DNA of 64,000 nucleotides from Amaurobius ferox (GCA_951213105.1 OX578139.1:72108754-72172753), one strand, 5' to 3'; positions 48,916 to 60,768 are shown, counted from the first letter of the stretch. Numbers and translations are program-made. The notes: generated from the letters alone by a model not told the origin.

Positions 48916-49029
48916 GAACTAAGTACCTCTCCAAACGTCTAAGGAAGATATTGCTAATGTAATATGCACATTAGTTTAAGAAAGCATATGCTATGAAGAT
49001 TTCATTTTAATTCCATATCTTTTAAATAT

Positions 49030-49171
49030 ATTTTTACTTTCCTTATATACATAATGTATAAGTAAAATATTGTGACGGGGTCGAAAATTCGAATTCGAGT
49101 TTTCGACGGGAGAGCACGTTTCAAGCATCCCTGATCACGAATAAAACATTTTTGAAGTGATGTCTGTGTGT

Positions 49172-49216
<45 letters not shown>

Positions 49217-50307
49217 TATGTGTGTGTGTGAAAGTATGTGTGTGTGTGTGTGTGTCAGTGAGTCTGTGGAGACGATAACTGACGAACGAATGGACCGATT
49301 CGAACCAAATTCGGTACAAAAATCACAATCCGTAAACACTGGAAGCCTATTGTTTTTATATGTAATCGAAAGTTCAGAACCCCCCTAAATTTTCGAATAA
49401 AATTTTGAAAAAATCGTCAAAAAATCAAAACCACTAATAACGTTACGCGAATAGACATTTCTTATGGTAATTTTTCATTAGAAAACGATTGACATAAATT
49501 TTAGAACGCTAACATGAACCGTTCTCGAGATATTGCACATTTTTCAAAAAAATTATTAAAAAGTCATTTAAAATGAAAAAAATATATTTCCTATACAGAA
49601 ACATGTTCACTTTTCATATGTCATACCATACGATAAATTGGGTGACATCATTCTCGTGGATCTAGCTCGTTCCATTCATGAAAAAAGATACTTTGAGTAA
49701 TACTTTTGCATTTGAACGCCAATTTATCTGCTGTAAGAACAACTTATTTCTTCGTCCATAATGCTTGGCGAGATTTTGGCGACGAAATTGGCGGAACGTC
49801 GCCAACTTGGCGACTTTTTGAAATGTTGCCAAATTAAAGAAAATCTCGCCAAATAGATAAAAATGGCGCTAAATCAATGAAAATGACGACTAATTGTGGA
49901 AAATTCAATATCTAATAAGTTATATAATATATAAATATATAATAATAGTTATATAATATATGTCGAAAATTCAATATCTAATAAGTTATATATATATATA
50001 TATAGATATATATATATATATATAACTTATTTCTTCGTCCAAACGCTTGGCGAGATTTTGGCGACGAAATTGGCGGAATGTCGCCAACTTGGCGACTTTT
50101 TGATATGTTGCCAAATTAACGAAAATCTCGCCAAATGGATAAAAATGACGCTAAATCAATGAAAATGACGACTAATTGTCGAAAATTCAATATTTTGGAA
50201 AGGATATTAGTATCTACTAGAAGAAAAACCTATTTATTTTACTCTATAAGTAGTAAATTCATTTCATTATATAAGGAAAGTCATGTGTTGCCCACATCAG
50301 ATTTTTT
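49030..50307 (+). mobile_element. A-element, long subtype with duplicated block (plus)
   Basis: Standard start and end plus the same second copy of the ggcgag/cgccaaat block (about 49765-49910 and 50040-50190) around a TA-rich palindromic spacer as in 18775-20023. GT tracts at about 49164-49257. Shared rearrangement shows that this subtype has transposed. Confidence 0.85.
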
Positions 50308-52984
50308 AATTTTTAATAGGATATTCATGATCTTGGACATTTTATGTTTCGCTCAGTTTACAATGGAATCTTTACTAAATTTAAGTTCTCTTATTTAGGT
50401 TGGCATAAAAGTAAATTAAAACCTTAAAATTTAATTTGACCCTTTAGGCACCTATAGTTAAATTAATGAGGTATGTTTAATTAATTGTCACGATTACTTA
50501 ACTGTAGAGTTTAATTAATTGTAGTACTAAAAGGGAAAATACTGACTTTGATTTGTTTCCATAATTGACCCTGAATAATACTGAACATTAATTTTCACGT
50601 TAGAAAGTACTTGTGAAACAAACTATGCCTGTTAAACGTGAACACTCATAGGAAATTATAAAAAAAGCTATTGCATTTTCATTTTCAGCAAAAACATTTT
50701 CAGAATATTTTTGGAGGTATTCAGTAAAATAGAATATTTGGAAGAAGTTGCAACTTTGAATTATATAGATTATCAGAAGGTGTTGTTATAACTATAAGCA
50801 TTTTAAAATTAAAGGAATACAACGTGGATGATATATGTGTAAAACAGATGGAGACTGAACCACCAAGACATACATTTTCATGTCAGTTAGACAAACAGCA
50901 AAAAGGAAATCTAAAATGATATGTATTACAATACATATAACCCCCTGCTTGTGAAAAAGAAATGTACTATACCTTTATCTTCGTAGATCTGCTTTCCATC
51001 AAAGAAGTAAAACTAATTTGTATGAAATGTTGCTGGGAACAAGGATTTTGAAACTCTAAAGTTGAAAAACTGAAGAACAACTATCACAAAAATTCAGACT
51101 GGCAGAATATTCTAAGAAAAGCCAGACCCAACATTGGACTGTTGAGCTATTGATGATGATTTATTTTTAGATAGTTGAGAATCATTTAATAAGTCAAATA
51201 ATTACGGCATAATTCATAAGAAAAAATACACTTTGCACGAAGGATAAAAAAACTTGAGCAACGCAAGTACAATATATAAGCATAAGCACAATTATTGTGT
51301 TATTTGTGCTTATATACATTTCTCAAGTTTTCCTTAGTTATGGCGTAATTAATCAACCCACATTTTTTGCTAATATCTCATTTTGTCAACGTAATCAACT
51401 TCTGTAGGACAAAAATCAATTACTTCATTTTTCTATTATATATTTAAAATAGTCTGTAAGATTTTATAGCTTAATTATTTCCATGTTTAAAGCGAAAACT
51501 TTAGTTTCGAAGTTAATATCTCGATCTAGGAATTTGAAAAAAATATGTAACTATTTTTTACGGTAATCCTGAATATAATTCTGTACCTTATTTTGAACGT
51601 AAATTTACAAAAATATAACTATTTCAAAAATAGTATTATGTAACCTACCACGATGAGTTTCCGTTACAATAAAAACATTACATTAATTGCCATCCACGCT
51701 AAATCAAAACTTATCACCACCTTTATCACAATAGATTCATCACAATTCCCATGGTCTACTTGCTAGTCATTCTCATTCCCCCAATGAGGCTGGCTCGCGC
51801 ATTTCATTCTAGGCTTGGAGGTAGAAGTTTCCAAATGCAGTGTTTGCATTACAGAAAACTATGCGTAGTGTATATTTAGCGAATGGGTTTTGTTTTATTC
51901 AACGTTCCATACATACAATCAAACAATGGAGGAACTTATTTGAAAAAGAGATGAGGGAATTTATTTTATTTATGCGATCTTACTTAAATGCTACGTAGTT
52001 TACTATAAACATAAAAGACGAATTGAATTAAATGTGCAACATGTCACACAGGACTGTGCAAAATAATGCGAAACGCAGTGGACTAGCTCAAATGACGGAG
52101 GTGCACATACTGCGAGTTATTGAATTTTTTCAAAATTCCACAAACCAGGAGATAGAATCCCCAGCACCATCAAAAGTAAATATGTCAAATCTTTACGTTT
52201 TCGAGCAGAAGCTTTACTCTCTGCCCTGATGGTTTGCCAAACTCCCCACCAAACTGCTAATTCCTAGGAGACAAAATCTTCTATAGAAGGAGATGGTCAA
52301 GGTGCTTTATTATTTTAGAGTTACCTCCTGAGAAAGGAGTAACATTACAATTGCGGATTCTTGTAATTCTCTGAATCTTAAAAAATGCTCTCAGGATATA
52401 GAAAATGCTGTAATATTATGGACAAAATTTTCGTTTTATACTAAGACACGTTAATTCTACAGGAATAATTCTTCTTTTCAGTATCCTTGCTATATGTCTA
52501 TGGCTTTTACGCTCCGCCCATTTACCCCCCCCCCCCCCTCCCAACCTTGAGCTTATCTTACCGACTCAAGTTCGTATTCACCAGAACGAATTTATACCCT
52601 TTAATTTAACTTTATTTCATGTAAAGATTTTTCTACCCTATTCCAAATTATACGACTTAAGGAATCTTGAATTTGAATGAATCCCAATCCCCTTCATGAG
52701 CATCCTTGCCCACTCTCCTTAAAATTCCCAATTTACGTTAATAAATATTTCTGCGACCTTTTTAGATTTTGAGGTATAGGCAGTACTTTACTGTTCTGGA
52801 TGTTCCTATAATAACTTTCCTTGAGTAAATGTCCTAACTAGTCGCTATCTATGTCTAACTAGTTGTACGCAACTCCCTGTATTCGACAGTTAGATTTATA
52901 ATTTGCTGTAGAAGAACAAACACGTTTATTATGTATGTTTGACCTATGCCATCATAGTATTTTTAATGACCATGATGCTTACTT
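50308..52984. other. Unassigned AT-rich sequence
   Basis: No gene recognised. A 14-nt C run sits at about 52525-52538 (cccccccctcccaacc follows). Small frames here (for example 52032-52229) have no recognisable domain. Confidence 0.4.
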
Positions 52985-53575
52985 TACTATACAGGCTATT
53001 CCATAGAAAGTGAATAGTGGAAGATTTTTTGAACCGTTGGTTGTAGAACCATAGTTCCAATTGCAAAATGCTTTAAATAAGGTAAAAAGTTATGAAATAG
53101 TAATTTAAATACTGTACCATCTTTTTGTAGAAAATTAATAAAATTAACATTTTATACAGTCCCTCTATCAAAAGAAATCGAATTACAAAAATGTTACCCA
53201 TACCATATTTAATTTAAATGAAAAAAATTTGGCTGTAATATGATCAAATTTGACATAGTTATCACTAATTAAAATTTTCATTGGGAAATAAGGGGACATC
53301 CACAAATCAACTGTGGTTGCAAGTAGTTATTAAGACTTTTACCACTTTTTCAATATTATTTCATGCAAATAAAGCTATTATGTCATTATTATGTCGATAT
53401 ATACTTCGTATTTAAGCCTTTATGTATCTCTACTACATAACTAGATTTAATAATGGTGCTGTTCAGTAATGACGAACTCTATGAGATGATTTTGATTTAC
53501 GGTGAATGCAACCAATCTCCTTGCGATCCAGTGAGGAAATATCGTCGTTTCCGTAAGGCCGGCATATAGAGTTTT
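52985..53575 (+). mobile_element. C-element copy 2, mariner-like relic (5' part)
   Basis: Begins after tatacaggctattccatag, a Tc1/mariner-style terminus next to TA, continues in homology with 3880-4400, and reaches a short frame from about 53454 reading MVLFSNDELYEMILIYGECN then VRKYRRFRKAG and a stop near 53569. This looks like the first helix-turn-helix of a mariner-type transposase. The catalytic part is absent. Confidence 0.5.
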
Positions 53576-53831
53576 CTTCTAGAATTTTTAATCTGCGACT
53601 GGTATTGCAATCAACAGGGTTGTTTCATCGTCGATATGACTCAGGAAGACAACGAGCACTAACGGAAAATGCCTATTTCTATCTTAGCCTATTTCTATCT
53701 TAGCCTATTTCTCGTTTTATCCATATGCTAGTGTCCGGCCCGTAAGTAATGAACCACAGCTTCCTTTGTCTACCCAAAACCGCTACCTGTCTTCTCGAAC
53801 CCGCCATCTGCTGTACTGCATGCAAGAGTGT

Positions 53832-53897
53832 GTTGAAAACCCAGACCGTCCGACTCATCCTGAGGACTTGAGCAACTATTTGGACGGCCGAGAAAGG
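53832..53897 (-). mobile_element. Mini-element (about 60 bp hairpin retroposon), copy 2
   Basis: Plus-strand reading cccagaccgtccgactcatc through gcaactatttggacggcc is the reverse complement of copy 1 with few changes. Flanked by a perfect 13-bp duplication catgcaagagtgt (53819-53831 and 53898-53910). No SINE head or body is attached. Confidence 0.85.
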
Positions 53898-53919
53898 CAT
53901 GCAAGAGTGTATGGTAAAA

Positions 53920-54905
53920 GGATGATGTTGCTAGTCCCCAGCCAGGACCGAATTCGGGACCTCGTGCTTACAAGACCGACATTATAACCATAGAGCAAAA
54001 GCTAGCTCTAGCTCCGTTCTTATAATTCGGGTACAGGTTCCAAGCATCTTTGATCAGATGTCTTTGCTGCCGCACACTCCCCTACCTGATGAGGAGTCCG
54101 GGTCAAATTTTGACGAGGAGGGGGCCGCCCCGAAAACCCCCGCGTGTCCCCGTCCGAATTTCAGTTGAGGGCCGAAGGCCGGGAGGCGTGTTCTCTGTGC
54201 GTGACGTCAGTCGTGGTCAACCAGGAAGGGAGTGGCAAGGCTTCTGACTCCGTGTGGTGCTGCTATCTGATGTTGAGAGGTGAGATCGTTGGCGTGAGAA
54301 GGTTGCGTTGTTCAAACGTCCAGTCATCATTGTGGCGGAAGGATGATGTTGCTAGTCCCGAGACAGGTCCGAAATCGGGACCTCGTGCTTATTAGACCGA
54401 CATTATTAGCATAGAGCAAAAGCTAGCTCCAGCTCCGTTCTTATAATTCGGGTATAGGTTCCAAGCATCTTTGATCAGATGTCTTTGCTGCCGCACACTC
54501 CCCTACCTGATGAGGAGCCCGGGTCGAATTTCGGCGAGGAGGAGGTCGCCCTGAAAACCCCCGCGTGTCCCCGTCCGAATTTCAGTTGAGGGCCGAAGGC
54601 CGGGAGGCGTGTTGCCTCGTGCGTGACGTCAGTCGTGGTCAACCAGGAAGGGAGTGGTAAGGCTTCTGACTCCGTGTGGTGCTGCCATCTGATGTTGGGA
54701 GGTGAGCTTGTTGGCGTGAGAAGTTTGCGTTGTTCAAACGTCCAGTCATCATTGTGGTGGAAGGATGATGTTGCTAGTCCCGAGACAGGACCGAACTCGG
54801 GACCTCGTGCTTATTAGACCGACATTATAAGCATAGAGCAAAATCCAGCTTCAGCTCCGTTCTTATAATTCGGGTACAGGTTCCAAGCATCTTTGATCAG
54901 ATGCT
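53920..54905 (-). repeat. 421-bp GC-rich tandem repeat with tRNA-Thr-like segment, about 2.3 copies
   Basis: ggatgatgttgctagtcc begins at 53920, 54341 and 54763; tctttgctgccgcacactcc at 54061 and 54482. On the minus strand each unit has a tRNA-like block: in the first copy, ctctatggttataatgtcgg, tcttgtaagcacgaggtccc and gaattcggtcctgg, where the anticodon loop position reads cttgtaa, as in tRNA-Thr (TGT). The other two copies have ctaataa there. Frames of 64-83 codons recur with the unit but show no domain. Probably a tandemly duplicated SINE (SINE-3). Confidence 0.8.
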
Positions 54906-55249
54906 TACCGATTCGTCTGTAAGGTCTCTCAATTTGCTGGAAATAGTGCAATGACAAAAATGTGTTAGAAACCAATTGAGTCAATTGAAAACCGTAGATT
55001 TAAATGATCCTGGTTGATTTCAAAATTTGAAAGGCATGCTTAGTTTTACATGGATTTCATCAGTAAAGTATCTGATAGGGGCGGGCAAATTCATAGTAAT
55101 CTGTTTTAGTTACCTTATTTAAGTGTTAAAATAACTTTTAACCAGTATCATCTGCCTGTATTTAATTGTTTTAAAAACAAACAATATCAAAAATTGTTTT
55201 AACCCCCTCCCCCCCTAAAGGATTTCTGTGCATCCATTCAATCTGTGAA

Positions 55250-55312
55250 AAACCCAGACCACACGACAGACCCAAAGGCTTATAGTAGCTATTTGTGTGG
55301 GCGGATCTATTA
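55250..55312 (-). mobile_element. Mini-element, copy 3 (covaried stem)
   Basis: Plus-strand reading acccagaccacacgacagac through atttgtgtgggcgg has the same layout as copies 1 and 2, but the stem accgtcc/ggacgg has become accacac/gtgtggg. Flanked by the imperfectly placed 10-bp repeat aatctgtgaa (55240-55249 and 55313-55322). Most diverged of the three. Confidence 0.62.
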
Positions 55313-55862
55313 AATCTGTGAACGACCCCTGTATTCATGAATTTTGATGTTTAAAAGAGTACCGAAATGTCACAAGAAAGTGGTGTATGTCAGGAATTTT
55401 GATAATTTATTTGGTCCTAAATTTGAACTTTTAAGAACCGAATTTTTCTTTTGTTTGACTAAATGAGGAAGTGACAAAACTTTTGTAATTTGATTTTTGA
55501 CATTTATTATTTCTTCAACGAAGCCTAATTTTAACTTATGCAGAATGCAAATATCTGAAGCGATTGTAAGGTGAGTTACATAAGAATTGCTGCATTTTTT
55601 TCACACAAAATTATTTAGCTCCGGAGTCTGGAATACAAGTTATATGAATGAAATATTTATTGATTTTGCATAGAGAATCAGATGATTTATATTTCGATAC
55701 AGTTTTAAATATTTAAGTACAATAAATTACTGTAGTACTGTGATAATGTAAAAGATATAACCATTGAGTGTATCACATTTTAAACATTTTTAAATGAAAT
55801 TGCATTTCAGTTGGAAAGTGTCTCATAATCAATGCTTATGCATGATTGATCTTTCTTGTTTT
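55313..55862 (+). mobile_element. B-element 3' part with associated segment
   Basis: 55313-55490 matches 5680-5880. 55495-55862 matches the distal part of B-elements (cttcaacgaagcctaatttt, gaatgaaatatttattgatt) and ends in gcatgattgatctttcttg. Confidence 0.65.
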
Positions 55863-55954
55863 ACATTTTAACGGCATTCTATATCACTCTAAATTCCTTA
55901 AAAATATTAAAATGTTTCTGACTTAATCTCAGTGTGCTAACTAGTTTCTGCCCT

Positions 55955-57305
55955 CTTTTTAACACATTAGAACAAAGTTGAAAAGTGTTTATGACTTTGT
56001 TCATTCTGTCTGTCTGTCTGTCTGTCCGTTAGCACGATAACTGCCGTAAAAATGACTTAATCAAAATTAAATTTTAGTATGTTGTTCAGGCGGTCTGTAG
56101 GACCTATGGGAATATAAATGACTAATATCACCCAATTAGTTTTGGATTGAACCCGGATTGAAAAATGAAATACATTGAACCTTATGGGACCCAATTCTTC
56201 AAAAAATTTTTAAGTGGATTTAAAATTCACAAATTGCTTCGAAAATTTTAGGTAATATTCAAATTGTTCCATAAAATATATAAAAAAAAAATCAGCGAAA
56301 TATATTCAGTAGTTTTTTAAATAAAAATTAAAATAATAATTACACCTCTTACATGAAGCGATCACGTGAACATGATATGAAAAAATTACGTGATCCACTT
56401 CAAAATGAAATATGGCATCCATCTAGTCTCAAAATCGTGATTTTTAAAGTTCTTTTTAATTCATATTGAGTGTTGTATCCGTCCTAAAAGCACTTTATTT
56501 TTGCTTAAATTCGGAATTCGGTGCATCTACATACTGAAACAACGCAATGACAATATATTTGAGTTTAAATGATCATCCAAATTTGATTATTTTCTCAAAT
56601 TTGATTATTTCTTTTTGATTATTTCTTTGATTATTTCTTAAGCATATTTTTCACTTATGTAAAATGTAAACAACAAAATATGTAGAATGAGTTGTATTAG
56701 AATTGCTGTATTTCTTTAACACAAATTTATTTAGCTCATGGAGTCTGCATAACTGATATTAATGAAATATTCATTGATTTTACAATGAGAAGGACTTTTT
56801 TCGATGAAGTTTTAAGCATAGAGTTTAATTACTTGTAGCACCATGGTCTTAATTTTTAAATAAAATAAATTATTATAGTATTGTAGTGAATGAAATGAAT
56901 GGGAAATATTTATGAATGAAATGCTGCTTTTATTGAGAGAGCCAGGCGTTTTATTTTTTCTATGACGTCATTTGAATGAATTTCAGTTGTTTTCAATGAA
57001 GTTTTCAAATATAATAAATTATCGTAGTATTATAATATTTCTAAAATTATTACCAAGGAATGTATTGCATTTTATAGATGTTTAAACCAGATAATTTATA
57101 TTTCAATGCCGTCATTTGAATGAAGTTCATTTTTTTCGATGAAGGTTTAAGTTTCCAAATATAATAAATTAATGTAGTATTCTGATAAGTTTTAACATAT
57201 TGCAGAGGAATGTATTGCATTTTAGAGATGTTTACATAACATTGCATTCAAGTTGGAAAGTGTTTCATAATCAATGTTTTAAGCATGATTGATCGTTCTT
57301 GTTGC
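55955..57305 (+). mobile_element. B-element copy 4, longest
   Basis: Start tttttaacacattagaacaa with TCTG tract, cgataactgccgtaaaaatg, tgggacccaattcttcaaaa, a gatcacgtgaac motif (about 56361), ttaaatgatcatccaa, and the gcatgattgatcgttcttg end. The distal part contains two related sub-blocks (about 56800-57050 and 57060-57300). Confidence 0.78.
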
Positions 57306-59115
57306 TTTTTTCGATAAGGCAACTGCATCACTTCTTGCGTAATAATTTAATTAACAAACGATTTTCTGCCTATAGTTCAGATATACTATTTTGTTTCTGA
57401 CTATAAGTGAGACGTTTATCTCATGAAAATAGTTAAAACCTTGAAATTTCAAATTCAAATTAGTAAATATTTAATAATTAATGTACATGTCAACCTAGTA
57501 AATTGTATAATTCTACAAGTTGGGGGGAAAAATAGAATATTCTGTTTTAGAGGCGAATTTTTTAAATTAATTTTTCTTCTTCTTACATAAATGAAGATGT
57601 CTCTGTTTGTGAGTGTGTGGTCTGTAGCGAATTTTCTGAGGGTCGTACAGTCATGAAATTTGATACACACTTACGTATGGATCCGAGACAGTGTTTCTCG
57701 GCCATAATTTTGTAAATTCGAATTTAGTTTTTATACTTTATAATTTTCACAAAATCGGTTCAAAATGACTGAAAGTATTATTACAGAGTTACCATCTTGA
57801 CATTATTGAAAATATCGAAGAACATTTTTTCCAATAGTGTTTACATCTCAATCCGTGGGACAGTACCTTCATATTTAAACACATCAAAATTTATATTTTT
57901 TACATTATCTGAAATATACATGTCGTCTTCGGAAAACTAAATTTATCACACTTCTATAGTCTAGTTTCGCATATATCTTTGTATTCAAATAAGTTTTGTT
58001 TCGATATATGTAATTTTTATATTTATAATTTTAGACCATTGCATTTAGTCATAAGTCCACGGTTTCCCACTCAAGCTTCTACCGATGGATTTTACTGCGC
58101 ATGCCGCCTGGAAGTTTAAACTACGTCCCTTCCGTCCTCATCTTGCTTTTTAAAGAGCTTGTGATTAGGAGCGTAAACGTATTATTTAAGTAGCGGGCGC
58201 TTATTTAATGTTTTATCAGTAGTGTCCATTTAGCAAGGACCCGATCAACGTCAGGTAATTCGTTCCAGTAGACTTAATATTATCTAACATTTGACCTCCA
58301 ATATTTCAGTACATAAATTAAAATTTAATACTTGGGTTTCGTCGTGACCAGAAAAATGGTTAGGTAAAGCTATGTGGAAAATTTTATTACCTCACTCGAA
58401 AATAACTCCTGCATCACACTAAATAACCGCCAGCAGAATACTTTGTTAATTTATATACTAATCCATGATAAGTAAATGTCAAACATTAATGTGGATTTTG
58501 ATAATAAGAATGTATACAATACAAATAATATTAATATTAAAAATTAAATTGGAGTAAAATATGTCTCTTAATTGTTCAAAATTAAATGTTTCAATGTATC
58601 TATGTTAATCAATTTACTTCCAGTTTAAAACCAGACTATACATAATGCTGAGTAATTGCGACTACAAGCAAGGTACACCAGTGCTATACGACCATTCAAT
58701 ATATACAATTGATTATAATTAATTATTTACATTACCTTCTGGTGTGCAAACACCTAATCTTCACTAAATTATACGACAGAATCGGGTGAGTTTTACCATG
58801 TCAATGAAACTTCCGCACACAAACACATTTTAATTAGATTAAAGGAAGCTAAGCTCGAAACTCAATTAGACTGAATAGAAGTTTAAAATGTGTCTGGCAA
58901 ATCTAGATATTTAATGAACATTTGTATAACACTTGTTAGATGTAAATAACTATTTTGTTTCTTTGTACATCTCTGACTTTAGGTTATAATAAGAAATTAG
59001 TATTAATTCGCCATCAGAATTCCATCATGCACAGGATGTGCCGCAAAAAATCTCTATAGAGGAAACTTACTTCCACTAAAATATCTGGTTATACCAATTA
59101 GCCTTGATCCGAACT
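57306..59115. other. Unassigned sequence with one TCTG/aaattt module
   Basis: 57590-57690 has aatgaagatgtctctgtttg, then tcatgaaatttgatacacac, again the arrangement seen at the start of A- and B-elements. Around 58085-58150 is a GC-richer patch. No gene recognised. Confidence 0.38.
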
Positions 59116-59522
59116 TTAACCCTTTCGCGACGAGTGGCACGCATACGCGCCAGCTGTGAAGTTGCAGTCAAGGACGAACGGCACTCCCGCGGGCCGGAGG
59201 AAATTTTACCCTAAAGGATGACTGGCACGTATGGGTGTTTCTATGTGGAACGTTTTAGTTTGAATGTATTTGTCTCCTAGATGGCGCTAAATGCCCGTGG
59301 AAGCAACTTAAATGTATTTTGTAGATGTTTGACCTTGGCACAAGGAGAATCCAATGAATTATTTCTCCATTTGGAGCGATGAAACACATGGTTCTGTAAA
59401 GTAAACATAGCACTTCTCGTAGCATCAACAATTTTAGAATTGAGTTCCGGGTCTCGTACTGATTTTGTCTTTTATTGATTTGGTTGTTGAATTAGAGGAA
59501 TATAAGAGAGGTTTTTTTTTGA

Positions 59523-59548
59523 GCGGGTGGGGGAGGGGGGGGGAAAGG
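59523..59548 (+). other. G-rich run, possible G-quadruplex
   Basis: gggtgggggaggggggggg gives at least four G3 runs with one-base loops inside an AT-rich element. Confidence 0.6.
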
Positions 59549-59678
59549 AATGTGCGGCAATGAAATGATTAGGCTATTTATGTTCTCATGGAAAGGAAGG
59601 CTGGGATTTCGTTAATATATCCCATCGAAAAGGTCCAGATATGGAATAAAAATATATAAATCGTCAGAATCGGAATGA

Positions 59679-59945
59679 GGCCATAAATGGAATTTCCTTG
59701 TGTATACTGGAAAGGACACGGGATTATCAAGCTCTGATGGTGGGTATGGAGAACGCGTTGTGAAAACACTTCTAAGTGAACTTTCAGGAAAAGGATATAC
59801 TTTGTATTTGGATAAATTTTTTACCTCTCCTGTACTTGCAAAGTATTTGTTGTCTAAGAATACGCATATATGTGGTACAGTTTTAAAAAATCGGAAGGAC
59901 ATGCCAAAGAATTATCCATCTGTACCTAAAACATATATACACTAA
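59679..59945 (+). pseudogene. piggyBac transposase fragment (DDE_Tnp_1_7)
   Basis: About 88 codons reading GHKWNFLVYTGKDTGLSSSD near the start, YTLYLDKFFTSPVLAKYLLS in the middle and HICGTVLKNRKDMPKNYP near the end. These match the conserved core of piggyBac transposases: the YTGK stretch, the D-K/N-FFTS block with a catalytic-region aspartate, and the GT-x-RK block. The frame upstream is closed by a TGA immediately before GHKW, and the protein stops after PKTYIH, so the N-terminal half, the last catalytic region and the C-terminal zinc-binding domain are missing. Not functional. It could only have been mobilised in trans. Confidence 0.88.
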
Positions 59946-60188
59946 AATTTTTAATATTTTGATAAAAGAAAATTTGAATAAAAATATACATCAAATAGAA
60001 AATAAGTATTTCCTTTCTTCCTGAAAAAAGTAGAATGCTGTGTTGAACGGGTGATTTTTAGTGAATTTTTTTCGAGAGTAAGGCTTAGCGCAAAAAAGTA
60101 GCCGTCTTTTACGCACATTTCGGAAACGAAGCGCTTCGTCCTTTGGGCCACGGTAGTTTCGGAATGCCGCCGTCCCGAAAGGGTTTAA

Positions 60189-60654
60189 TTCTTCGTTCGG
60201 GAGTAGGCATTTCCATATTCATTGCTTTCGTACATTCCCAGAAAATTAGGTAGTATATATTCAGTTGCATTTCGTTTTGTTCAGTGTTCAATATATGGTC
60301 AATCATGGAAATCATTAATTGAAATGCGTACTGAATAAGACAAATGCATATACTTTTCGATAAGATCAGAGCTTCGTAAATACAGTAGCAATACAAATAT
60401 ATACTGGTGAATCGGTTTCAAAGTCACAAAACCGCTTTCTTCTGGACCAGTAAGAAGCACGATCCCACTTTTTCAAGTACTTTCGGCAACTGATGCAGAA
60501 TAACACGCATGGCTGAAGTTAGGAAAATGTTGTTGCCAATGCCGTTATAAGACATGAAAGGCAGAATGAAAGAGAATGTGAACGTAAGAAATGAAAGGCA
60601 GAATACTATGAACAATAAAAACCATGTGTGACAGAAACGATAGATGAAAATGCC
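60189..60654. other. Unassigned sequence
   Basis: Between the piggyBac copy and the TA tract; no feature recognised. Confidence 0.4.
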
Positions 60655-60672
60655 TATATATATATGCATATA

Positions 60673-60765
<93 letters not shown>
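60655..60765. repeat. TA-rich microsatellite, about 110 bp
   Basis: Long TA tract, with a few G/C interruptions at its left end. Frames through it encode only isoleucine-tyrosine runs. Confidence 0.95.

Positions 60766-60768
<3 letters not shown>

Larger units (their letters stand above)
59120..60184 (+). mobile_element. piggyBac-like transposon, internally deleted
   Basis: TTAA at 59116-59119 and 60185-60188 flank inverted ends: ccctttcgcgacg on the left and the complement of cgtcccgaaagggt on the right. TTAA duplication is the signature of piggyBac elements. Between them lies a transposase fragment (59679-59945) and little else, so at 1065 bp this is well short of an autonomous element. 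The subterminal GC-rich stretches (gcactcccgcgggccgg on the left, gccacggtagtttcggaatg on the right) do not clearly mirror each other beyond the tips. Confidence 0.85.

Noticed and set aside
49170..49388. Cys-Val and Thr-His rich ORFs through GT/AC tracts, repeated at many sites
   Set aside because: They are translations of the microsatellite and flanking A-element sequence. Frames differ between copies and no protein is conserved.
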